A DNA stretch of 64,000 nt from Powellomyces hirtus (lineage: Eukaryota; Chytridiomycota; Chytridiomycetes; Spizellomycetales; Powellomycetaceae): positions 1,116,001 through 1,180,000 of the forward strand of contig JAHLKG010000002.1 of NCBI GenBank assembly GCA_025526995.1, read 5' to 3'. Made by a program: the position numbers and the translations under genes. Positions within the stretch are counted from its first letter, which is position 1, and each line of letters starts with the position of its first letter. A model generated the notes under the pieces. It saw only the letters and a program-made list of their open reading frames with translations. It made no database searches and was not told the origin of the DNA. Positions 55,767 to 64,000 of the stretch are shown here, piece after piece.

Positions 55767-57332
55767 ATGTCTTCTGACCTATCTACCGAGTTTCCTCCCT
55801 CTGTCGCATCCCTCGTCGATGTCTATCCTACCGACCTTCTCGAATTCCAAACCGCCCGGTACGCCCAGCTCCGCGCCGCTTTCGAGAAGCGTTTCGGCTC
55901 CGCACCCGACTTTTATGCCCGCTCGCCCGGCCGTGTCAACCTGATCGGAGAGCACATCGACTATGCCGGCTACTCGGTGCTTCCCATGGCCATTGACCGC
56001 GATGTCGTCATTGCAGTCAAGGTCGTCCCCACCGAGGGAAACAGCACTGCCAAAGTGGTCCTCGCAAACACCGATGCTCGCTTCCCGGAACGGTCGTTTG
56101 AGCACGAACCCGAGGGCCATGTTTCGATTGATGAGAAGGTTCATGAATGGAGCAACTACTTCAAGTGCGGATACAAGGGTGTCTTTGAACAGCTTGCGTC
56201 GCAAAACACCAGCAAGAACTCGCCCGTGTCGTTCTACGCCATGGTTGACGGAACGGTCCCCGCAGGCGCTGGCGTCTCCTCATCTTCCGCATTCGTGTGC
56301 TGCTCGGCTCTTGCTACTCTGCATGCTAACGGTGGAAAGCTCAACAAGGGCGCCCTGACCAACGCTGCCATCCAGGGCGAGCGGTATGCCGGCGTCCAGT
56401 GCGGTGGAATGGATCAATCCATCTCCATCATGGCGCCCGTGGGCTCCCCTCTTATCATCCATTTCACTCCCACTCTCTCTGCCGAACGCATCGTGTTCCC
56501 CGAATCCAAATCTACCCCCGTCTTTGTCATTGCCAACACGCTCGTTGTGGCTGACAAGCACGTCACGGCCCCAATTCACTACAACCTCCGCGTTGTCGAA
56601 ACGCGACTGGCAGCCGCCATTTTGTACAAGTACATGAACGGACCAAAGCGCGCCGATGATGCCAAGCTGCTGACGCTGCGCGATCTCCAGGACACCTATC
56701 TCGCCAGCAAGGGCAACCCAGCGGGGTTTCCTGGAAACGAACAGACCGTCCTGAAAGCCATGTCCGCCCTCGTTGAGGCTGGCCTCACTGAAACCCCGTA
56801 CACCCGCGAGCAAGCCGCCGAAGCACTGAAAATCACAGTTGAGGAGCTCGAGCGCCGCTACATTGGCTCCATCAACATCCGGGCCGACACGTTTAGCCTC
56901 TACCTTCGCGCCAAGCACGTGTATGAAGAGTCGCTCCGCGTATACCAGTTCCGTGATGTGTGTGCCAAGAAAGCACCCTACTCGGGCGATCTTCTCAACG
57001 ACCTGGGCTCGCTCATGAATGACTCACAGATCTCCTGCCGTGCGCAGTTTGACTGCTCATGCAAGGAGATTGATGAGCTTACCTCCATTGCCCGTAACGC
57101 TGGCGCCTTTGGGTCTCGCCTCACGGGCGCTGGATGGGGTGGCTGCACCGTTTCCCTCGTGGCCGAGGAAAACGTCGCGGCATTCATCACAAAGGTCAAG
57201 GAAGATTACTACTTCAAGCATTGGCCGCAATGGAAGGGCGACAAGGACGCTGAAGCCCGAATGGAGGACTACATTTTTGCTAGCAAACCCTCCATTGGCG
57301 CAGCTGTCATTACCAACACCACCTCCGCTTAG
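55767..57332 (+). CDS. GAL1: Galactokinase
   Basis: Intronless, 521 aa from the ATG at 55767 (MSSDLSTEFPPSVASLVDVY); an in-frame ATG at 55728 would add 13 residues. GHMP-kinase motifs: galactokinase signature GRVNLIGEHIDYAGYSVLPM, the ATP loop GAGVSSSSAFVCCSAL, QCGGMDQSISIM, and motif 3 FGSRLTGAGWGGCTVSLV. It phosphorylates galactose at O1 in the Leloir pathway. Length is that of eukaryotic (GALK2/Gal1-type) enzymes; GALK2-like proteins may prefer N-acetylgalactosamine, so the sugar is not certain. No other GAL genes are beside it. Confidence 0.95.
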   Translation: MSSDLSTEFPPSVASLVDVYPTDLLEFQTARYAQLRAAFEKRFGSAPDFYARSPGRVNLIGEHIDYAGYSVLPMAIDRDVVIAVKVVPTEGNSTAKVVLANTDARFPERSFEHEPEGHVSIDEKVHEWSNYFKCGYKGVFEQLASQNTSKNSPVSFYAMVDGTVPAGAGVSSSSAFVCCSALATLHANGGKLNKGALTNAAIQGERYAGVQCGGMDQSISIMAPVGSPLIIHFTPTLSAERIVFPESKSTPVFVIANTLVVADKHVTAPIHYNLRVVETRLAAAILYKYMNGPKRADDAKLLTLRDLQDTYLASKGNPAGFPGNEQTVLKAMSALVEAGLTETPYTREQAAEALKITVEELERRYIGSINIRADTFSLYLRAKHVYEESLRVYQFRDVCAKKAPYSGDLLNDLGSLMNDSQISCRAQFDCSCKEIDELTSIARNAGAFGSRLTGAGWGGCTVSLVAEENVAAFITKVKEDYYFKHWPQWKGDKDAEARMEDYIFASKPSIGAAVITNTTSA

Positions 57333-57879
57333 ATTCCGCTAGAGATTCTCCATATATACGCTCGATTTTTGTTGACATTCACCCCACATGCCCTGATATC
57401 TTTGTAAAAGTTTACATGCGTTTCAATTGTATTTTCTTGTTCACGTTTGCTTCAACACCTATGTGGGGTCAAATTTACTGTATGAAATGAAGCTTTTGCA
57501 CTGGTTGCCCATCATTTCCAACTCGCAAAGGGTTTACCTTGCTTGGGTGAATCGACGCGTGAGAGCATGCCTGGCATGGCAATGGCAATGCGATCATCTT
57601 GAATGGCTTCTTGGTCATCGCCTCATGGTCGGACCACCATTCAGCACATTCTGACAAGCATGCTTTGCTTGAAATATTAACAGGGAGTCATTGTGGCGAC
57701 ATGTTCACCTGCTCGGTCGCAGTTCTTGTGGACGATTCAACATGCTGAGCATACTTTATGTGACATTCCCACCGAGAACTGTGCTGCTTTCAAGAGTGAG
57801 CAGCAGTGCTAGGATGGCTATAATAGAATCTCATACTCTCAAAGAAGCAGGCCGTAGGAGGAGTTGACTAGTCATCTGA
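57333..57879. other. Intergenic region
   Basis: About 550 bp between converging genes (galactokinase and the orphan). No conserved frame or repeat seen. Confidence 0.45.
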
Positions 57880-58440
57880 CTACGCACCTTTGGATGAGGG
57901 AGCGGCTAGCGGATCAAGGAAGAGGAGAAAACGGGTCCTCAAAGAGAAAGCGGTTGTTGATTCAAAGACCATTCCCAATTTTGTGCGATGCGTTTTTCGG
58001 GTCTGGGATTTGGGAACAACGTTTGCCGCGCTCAATGCCACTGCTTCTTCGAATATGAGGGCGTGGGTGTTAGTGCAGGCGTGGTCAATAGCTGCAAAAC
58101 AGAGTAAAGAAAAAATGCTTGGAAGGAGATGTGACAGGGCGAAAAGACGTCGGAGGGGAATCATTAGGGCACCCGAGGCGACGCGTCGCGCACGCGTACT
58201 ATACGCGTCAGTTTACTCACAGGCGATGCCCTCCATGTCCTTTTTTTTTTTGGGTTTAAAGGCACAACGTCTAAGATCCCAGACATGTACCTCCATACCA
58301 ATCCCATCATTCCATATAAGGTATAGCACAGCATCAGGACAATGAGATTTGGTGCTGCAGAGTCTCACGTATCTGGACGGGAACGCAGAGAAGACGACGG
58401 GGTGTGGTTGATGGTGCACCGCGGTCAAAGAACTCGCCAT
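57880..58440 (-). CDS. Orphan 143-aa protein
   Basis: Two exons (58440-58221, 58091-57880), 432 nt, 143 aa. The intron has good ends (GTGAGT ... TTTTGCAG) and joins ...DMEGIA to SIDHACTNTHA in frame. A mixed alpha/beta composition (CPDAVLYLIWNDGIGMEVHV, WDLRRCAFKPKKKK, FEEAVALSAANVV) looks like a small globular domain, but no family is recognised. No signal peptide or membrane segment. The intron contains three evenly spaced ACGCGT boxes. It is divergent from the RING-RAWUL gene. Confidence 0.6.
58181..58208. promoter_or_regulatory. Three ACGCGT (MCB-like) boxes at 11-bp period
   Basis: ACGCGT at 58181-58186, 58192-58197 and 58203-58208, exactly 11 bp apart, so all on one face of the helix. 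They lie in the intron of the orphan gene and about 340 bp upstream of the first placed RING-RAWUL exon. ACGCGT is the fungal MBF site. Confidence 0.5.
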
Positions 58441-58547
58441 CTGGCAAGAGTGCGAATTTTGAACAAGTAAGGTGCATTTTCAAGGGCTTCAGCATGCCCG
58501 CAGCATTGTCTATATGTTGGCCTTAACAGATGAGCCTCCTCTCATAG

Positions 58548-59699
58548 GTCCCGCGTGGAATTCCGCATCAGGAATCAGAACGGGCGTCCCCACCAGAAGC
58601 CGCATCCGCGTCCTGTCCGCGAATCCGCATCGATTCGCGGCTGATCGCGCCGCACATCACATGCACGTTGTGCAATGGATACCTCTTGAACGCAACGTCT
58701 GTTGATCCATGTTTGCATACCTGTAAGGAGAATACGAAGCAGGAACGTCATCGCTGGCAAAATCTCCCTTGACACTTGATTTGTTGGGTTTGCGACATAG
58801 TTTGCAAAAGCTGTATCTACAAACACTGTAAGAAGGACCAATCACCGAGCGGCGAGAAAATGTGTCCGACGTGTCAGACGGTGCTAGGTGCCAATCCGGC
58901 CGCCCATCTAAAGTGCGTGTGTGTGTGTGTGTGCTTGCACCAGCCCCCACAATGGGGTTCTCAACCAAGGGGGTGTGTGACACCTGACAGCCCCGGTCTA
59001 ACGCACGCAATTCCGGATTTCTTCCTGCTTTTTTTTTCGTAGAGTTGACCACGCAATGCAAAACCTAGCGTATATACTCGCTCCGGGGCTTGCAGATGCC
59101 GAACGGGAGGCGAGGGTGGGTGTTACAGACACAACCGCCGCTGCCGCAGAACCGGCTCTGGAGCGGCATCACATCCCGTCCACACTGCCGCCATCAGGGA
59201 ACCCCACCCACACATCACCTGATAGATTGATTGCGTTTGCGCTGGACTTGGATCCAAGGTAATTGTCCAGGAGAATGCCGGAATGGACTGATGGTTTGAT
59301 GAATGAATGGATGGGTGAGTAATGCTGAGTGAAAATGTGTAGCTGCATGCCGCACCCTGTTCCCGGGCTGCAACTCCCGTCTCCTTTTCTGAAAACGAAG
59401 TCCACCGCAACGATACATCAGGTCGCCAAACATATTCGGAAACGGCTTGCAACAAGGCCTGACAAGGTAAAAAAAAAGGAACTTTCAAGCTCCACCAAAG
59501 TCTGCTTCGATACATGGCGTGACATGAATACTCAGTAAAGATCCCTTTCGTTTCGTTCAAGGTCGAGATAATATTCAAAGACACGGTGTTACAACCCGAA
59601 TGGACACTTGGATTCGTGGCTACCACGATGTGCGCTGGAGAGTTGGGGTTGCCGTTGAGGCTTCTGTACCGGCCAGATTATGGGGTGAGAGCAAAGTGA
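58548..59699 (+). CDS. Polycomb-group RING finger-like protein (RING + RAWUL)
   Basis: Five placed exons (58548-58722, 58801-58912, 59043-59258, 59343-59466, 59562-59699) sum to 765 nt, 255 codons; the start codon must be on an unplaced upstream exon, since a stop precedes 58548 in frame. Exon A-B: RIRIDSRLIAPHITCTLC, NGYLLNATSVDPCLHTFCKSC, then CPTCQTV, a C3HC4 RING with the PCGF-type lead. The following DHAMQNLAYILAPGLADAE parallels the PCGF 'LQDIVYKLVPGL' segment. The last two exons give a RAWUL (ubiquitin-like) domain: ATIHQVAKHIRKRLATRPDK, VEIIFKDTVLQPEWTLGFVA, LGLPLRLLYRP. In animals such proteins pair with RING1 to ubiquitinate H2A; plant DRIP proteins share the layout. Function in a fungus is inferred. 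Confidence 0.82.
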
Positions 59700-60064
59700 C
59701 ACAGCTAGAAGTGCATGATATCTTAGCTGGGTCCCCTTGACGGGGAAGACCAGAAAAAAATGTATAGATTCAAATAGAGGTCTGAAGACTGAATCGTTCG
59801 GCCTATACAGTGGAGTGAAACTCTGTCGTTTGTTTGAAATCTCGAAATCTTGTCAGCTGTGCGCGTTTCCCATAGTCCATAATCTCAACCCACAGCGTGC
59901 TCAGAACAATGGGCATGTGCGTGCTACATTCGTGAATCGAGTTGATACTCAGCGCCACAGTGGCGGGGGACAAATAAATAAACAAAATTCGCTCATAAAT
60001 CAACTCAAAATTACAAAGCAAGCAAGCAAGTAGAGATGAGGACGAGTGGTAAGGGCGGTCAAGG
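59700..60064. other. Intergenic region
   Basis: About 365 bp between the 3' ends of the RING-RAWUL gene and NF-YC. AATAAATAAACAAAA at 59976-59990 could serve as a polyadenylation region. No gene seen. Confidence 0.45.
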
Positions 60065-60464
60065 CTATGAATCTCGCGGATGATGTTGGAGCAAATCCTG
60101 TCTTTCATCATTGACTTCCAGTTTCTGGTTGTGTTCTCGTGCCTGTTGCTGGATGACCTGCTGCAGCTGTTGCAGGTAGTACTGTTGTTCCGCAGTCGGC
60201 GTACCCTGCTGCTGCTGTTGATGTTGTTGCAACATTGCGGCTGTGGCTGCGTTTGATTGCTGGTGTTGTTGCGCTTGTGGGGTTCCGGACGCCGAATTGG
60301 TTCTCTGGTGTTGAGGGTGGCCGCTTGTAGGCTGATCTGGGGACGCGCCTGGGTTGTTGGTGACAGAATCGTTGGAGTCGCTTTGCTGTAGGTGCTGGTG
60401 ATGTTGTTGTTGCTGCTGCTGCCGTAAGAGCTGCAATTGCTGCAATTGAGTATGTGCCGAATGT

Positions 60465-60496
<32 letters not shown>

Positions 60497-61546
60497 TTGT
60501 TGTTGCTGTTGTTGATGCTGTGATCACCAGAAAAGGGGATGAGAGGACTAGACGAAAAGGGCAGTAATGTCAACTGAAGAACGCACCTGTTGTTGCGACA
60601 TCTGAAACATCATCTGCTGTTGCTGATCCGGCGGAAGAGTCTGTGATGGGGATTGAGTTTGGTACATGGCTCAAATTTCACCACATTGTATCTCGAGAGG
60701 TTTCTTACCGAGAGGTATTGTGTGGGGTTTTGGTAGTATGCAAAGGCTGCGGCAGGCAGATCCTGAGCGAATGCAGAGTCAGCATCAAATCCCACGACGA
60801 TCGAGTTCCGGGGGTTCCAGTTACCTTCATTGAGGGCGGCTTATTTATCTCGTCACGAGGAACAATATCAATCAAGACTGCGGAACAGAAATGTCTCAGT
60901 GAAAAGAAAAGTTGGAGAGGCTTTGGACGTCCCGTCACATACAGTCGTATTGGTCTGACTTGCTGATGGCCGTGGCGACATCGCTGCGTTGAAGTGTCCT
61001 ACGCTTGTGCTCCTCGGTATGAATCCACGCCCGCATGGTCAATTCAATGATGAAAATCTCGCACGCCTTTGAGAAAATCATTGGTGCTTCCGCGCTGATC
61101 ATCTATTGGAGCGGAGAGGTTGAGTGGAAGAACGACATACGCAATTCAGTTTATCACTGCCGACGCTAAGCATACCATTGTCTGGTTGCAGCAAAGGTTA
61201 GTTTATGGTACTTTAAAGGTAAGTGGTTAAAGCTCTGGCGGAATTGTACCTTCGCATCCTCGTCAGCCTTCATGACCTTCTTGACTCGGGCCAAAGGCAG
61301 TTGATGGAACTTGAAATCCAAAGGACCTTGCTCCATATCCAACGCAGTTTGCTACAAACGGAGTAGTCATCAGCAAACACTCCAGCTCCGCTGCATATCC
61401 CCATGTCGGGACGATTGTTGATATACCTGCCAAAATGAGGACATCATTTCAGTGATTTGAGCCGAAGTGACGGCCGCTACGGGAGCGGCCTCCCCGGGCT
61501 GCGTGGAAGATCCCTCGGTAGGTTGCGCTGTCTGTTGGTCTGCCAT
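60065..61546 (-). CDS. HAP5: CCAAT-binding factor subunit NF-YC/HAP5
   Basis: About six exons from 61546 ([20 protein letters not shown]) to the stop at 60065. The histone-fold core is typical: [20 protein letters not shown], then [40 protein letters not shown] and [23 protein letters not shown] Gln-rich C-terminus follows, encoded by long CAG/CAA stretches (60140-60520), as in the NF-YC activation domain. NF-YC pairs with NF-YB and NF-YA to bind CCAAT boxes. In yeasts Hap5 drives respiratory genes, fitting the mitochondrial neighbours, but that link is only suggestive. Confidence 0.93.
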
Positions 61547-62906
61547 GGGTACGTGTAATTGTGAAATCCAAAAGGTATGAGTTGGGAAATGGGCTTACGT
61601 TTGCGTGTCCGAATTGCTGGTCTGCACCTCCACGCGTCCCGCCTTTCCTTCGCTTCAAAAGATTACTTCCAGGGTGACGACGGCATCCTGAGCATCAAAA
61701 AATGGATCACTGCCGTCTGTGATGCCATTTCCTGGCCTATATTCTTGCTCGAAAGCAGTGACGTTTGGTATACCAGATTCTCCAATCATCAATGAAGGTA
61801 TTGGAGATAACAGTGTTTCCAGTACTTTATCAGAAATGCAGAGGATTGGTCAAGATTTGAATGTTCTGCGTGTATGGCCTTTATAGAAGATTTACAAACC
61901 TGTTGAGAAACAATTCATTTGTTTTGCAGCTCACAACCTCTGCCGCACTTCTGAATTAGTGTGGATTTTTGCGCAAACCAGACCACTTAAGTGATGATAC
62001 CTCATTTTTCTATATATTCACAAAGCCAATCAACAATCAAGAGGACTCGGCCAAACCTTAAGCAGTCATGACTCTATAGATGCACAGCACACTTAGCATT
62101 TTGTCTTGCTCTGTTGAGTCCACACACATTCTCAAACTTTTCTTCTCCAAATAAAATACAAGGATATCTCTATCCTCTCTTTGTTCATGAATATGCCACA
62201 CTTCCTCAACTGTTCTAGTACACTAGTTGCTCACAGGTTCATTGGCGTATTTGATTTCCATAGAGAATGCATGACCTGTAATTTTGATGGTCAGAGTGCT
62301 TTGGAAATGTTTGGTCAAACTCTGGTCATTCATAGTTGTGCCATCAGCACAACATTCAGGTTGTTGCAGAACTGCAATGCCTTGGTTGCGCAATGGAGTG
62401 AAGATCGGTAGAAATGGTGCATTCATGAAGTGTATTGAAAAAATTGGCATCAAACTGCTTTAGAAATGTATCTTTTGGCAGAATCTCCAGCAGATAACTG
62501 TTAGTAACAAAAAGCAAAACACATAATGGATTGCAGATCTTAAATAAACTTTTTGCCGACTAGTTTAGTGAGTTTAATTCAACATCACTAAAATTAATCA
62601 AATTTTTAACAATGAGTACTTGGAAATTATGTTTGTAATTTTGAACAACTGGCTCAATAAACGTTATCTTGAATCCACTCGGTGAACTCTATTCAAATTT
62701 CATTTGATCATCACATGACAAGATAACTATTTTCATTACATTTTTAACTGTTTTTGTTTGACATCTAATTTTTTCAATATTAAAAAGATGTTATTGTGCA
62801 TAAGTATTATTATAGGCATTATATACACTGTTTTTTTTTTTTTTTTTTTGTTTAGTTTACTTCTTTTATTTAATGTATTTTTTTCAGAATTGTAATTTTT
62901 ATTTAA
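61547..62906. other. AT-rich gene-free stretch
   Basis: From about 61800 the base composition drops sharply in GC, with long A/T stretches and a T run of 19 near 62831. No coding sequence is supported. The contrast with the gene-dense 61 kb before suggests inserted or decayed mobile DNA. Confidence 0.55.
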
Positions 62907-63425
62907 ATGCATATGCAGCACACTGCACAAAAAGGTCCCCACCTACATATGTTACTACATTATGACATTGTCAAAACCGTTAAGGCAGATATTGAATTCG
63001 ACGTTGACATTCGGGTGAAAGTAACCATTAACCCAAGAATTGACTCCTCTCAAAAAGGTCTTGCGGGTCTTGAGTTTATCCCTGGGCTGGAAAAAGAAGT
63101 GGCCACCTTAGCAAGTCTGATCCGGAAGAATGCGGTTGACGATGTAGCCCCCCTGCAGTGGCGTTGGCCTTTCTCATCCTTTGCACATGAGCCAGCATTA
63201 TCGGAAGGAATGATACTTGGCACCTTGATGGCTTATGCAGTCGATAAGACCACTCAAGCGGTTGGAGTGCATTCAAATGAAGCACAAATGAAAACTCTGT
63301 ATGTGCGATTAATACAAGACTGCTTTCAATATCTTGCTCCACAATTTATGGCTGGCTTGGAGTTCCCGCACAAGTTCACCAAGGACAGTGTCGGAGAAAC
63401 CTCATATTCTTATACTTTTTCGTGA
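62907..63425 (+). CDS. Orphan ORF in the AT-rich island
   Basis: A 172-codon intronless frame (MHMQHTAQKGPHLHMLLHYD ... SVGETSYSYTFS). It has a reasonable mix of hydrophobic and charged residues with a helical middle (EKEVATLASLIRKNAVDDV, EGMILGTLMAYAVDKTTQAV). No family recognised; the true start may be inside, as the first ~20 residues look unlike the rest. Low-GC codon use and the repeat-bearing, TATA-containing DNA just downstream suggest an accessory or mobile-element gene, possibly truncated at its 5' end. Confidence 0.4.
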   Translation: MHMQHTAQKGPHLHMLLHYDIVKTVKADIEFDVDIRVKVTINPRIDSSQKGLAGLEFIPGLEKEVATLASLIRKNAVDDVAPLQWRWPFSSFAHEPALSEGMILGTLMAYAVDKTTQAVGVHSNEAQMKTLYVRLIQDCFQYLAPQFMAGLEFPHKFTKDSVGETSYSYTFS

Positions 63426-64000
63426 TTTTCTGATTATGTTATACGTGATCCTTTGTTCGGACTGGCCACCCGTTCATCGGTGATACACATGACTCCTGAC
63501 TCATAGGCAATAAAGCGCCTCCCGGATAAATTATGTGTGCGCCACCCTGACACGCATTATATAAAGCTGTCAGCCGCTGGTCGCCCTTCTCCGCTCGTTA
63601 CCTTACAACACACGATAATACACACTATTTATTACTATCAACTCTCAAAGCTTCCTTTGACGTTACAGACAGCAGTGTGCATTAGTTGCAAGTAGGTGCG
63701 CTGGAGGGTAATCGCTTAGACGGCCAAGCTCAAAGTTACAAGTAGCAAAGAAGCAAAAGTAGTGTATTGCCGATAGCATAACAAGTCTCTCATAAATCTC
63801 TCTCATAGCAGGGGGCGGGCGTAAAGAGCCCCTGGGCTTAAGAGCAAAATGGGTGAAGACAGCAGCGGCTCTAGAACAATGGGAACCAAGTGGGGACCGT
63901 GCCACCAAAGACGCGTGGTGGAGAGGATTAATCATGGAACCGTGTGCCACTTAAGACGTGTACGTGGCACAGTTCGTAGGTAGCAGAGTGAAGGAAATAG
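63426..64000. mobile_element. LTR-like / promoter-bearing segment (tentative)
   Basis: Holds an AATAAA at 63509-63514, a strong TATATAAAG at 63558-63566 followed by a C/T-rich leader, and short direct repeats at 63899-63961. TGTTATACG near 63436 and GACGTTACA near 63666 could be the TG...CA ends of a ~230-bp solo LTR. GGTAGCAGAG near 63979 resembles the initiator-tRNA primer site used by many Ty1/copia elements. No second LTR or polymerase gene is in the window. Confidence 0.25.
63899..63971. repeat. Direct repeat with perfect hairpin
   Basis: GTGCCACCAAAGACGCGT (63899-63916) and GTGCCACTTAAGACGTGT (63944-63961) are two copies of one 18-mer 45 bp apart. The second copy forms a hairpin: TGTGCCAC (63943-63950) pairs with GTGGCACA (63964-63971) around a 13-nt loop. 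Confidence 0.6.

Noticed and set aside
59803..60573. A 256-codon Asn/Ser-rich minus-strand frame
   Set aside because: It is the Gln-rich tail of NF-YC read in another frame, running past that gene's stop codon.
1..64000. CRISPR array, operon structure or a metabolic gene cluster
   Set aside because: The window is eukaryotic; the only periodic repeats are the 85-bp tandem and simple repeats, and neighbouring genes are functionally unrelated.

Overview
The window is nuclear DNA from a fungus that very probably makes flagellated zoospores (chytrid or related early-diverging lineage). Three things support this. The genes are intron-rich, with short GT-AG introns, mostly 40-130 nt. There is a homoaconitase of the fungal alpha-aminoadipate lysine pathway. 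There is also a Tectonic-family ciliary transition-zone protein, which only ciliated eukaryotes need. The species cannot be named from sequence alone. About 25 protein genes are recognisable or well supported, plus one tRNA-His gene. For many genes I rebuilt the exon chain by eye and checked that the exon lengths sum to a whole number of codons.

Layout. 0-9.5 kb: GT31/Fringe-like glycosyltransferase with a PAN domain (-), SURF4/ERV29 cargo receptor (+), a large arrestin-SH3-SH3 protein (-), then a tetranucleotide-repeat tract. 9.5-26 kb: homoaconitase LYS4 (+), RIM2/SLC25A33-36-like mitochondrial carrier (-), Tectonic (-), ArsB/NhaD-type transporter (+), COX18 insertase (-), HMG-CoA lyase (+), NDUFAF3 (-), LMBRD2 (+). 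26-32 kb: a gene-poor stretch with an 85-bp tandem repeat, secreted pectin lyase (+), oligoribonuclease (+), an F-box-like orphan (+). 32-48 kb: TSG101/VPS23 (-), bS21m-like protein (+), UBFD1 (-), prohibitin-1 (+), uroporphyrinogen-III methyltransferase (-), tRNA-His (-) beside a broken tRNA-His copy (+), TSTD2-like rhodanese (+), uS11m (-), GCP5 (+), an orphan membrane protein (-). 48-61.6 kb: IQGAP (-), galactokinase (+), an orphan (-), a Polycomb-type RING-RAWUL protein (+), NF-YC/HAP5 (-). 61.6-64 kb: an AT-rich island with an orphan ORF, a strong TATA box and short repeats, probably mobile-element derived.

There is no biosynthetic cluster; genes alternate strands and often share head-to-head promoters. 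A mitochondrial theme recurs: LYS4, the carrier, COX18, HMGCL, NDUFAF3, bS21m, PHB1 and uS11m. The cilium/cytoskeleton theme is Tectonic, GCP5 and IQGAP. The membrane-traffic theme is SURF4, LMBRD2, TSG101 and the arrestin-SH3 protein.

The most interesting signal is the RING-RAWUL (PCGF/BMI1-like) gene at about 58.5-59.7 kb, because canonical PRC1 components are generally considered missing from fungi. Three ACGCGT boxes at an exact 11-bp period lie upstream of it. Other points of note are the arrestin-SH3-SH3 architecture, a possibly membrane-anchored sirohaem-pathway methyltransferase, and the tRNA-His relic.
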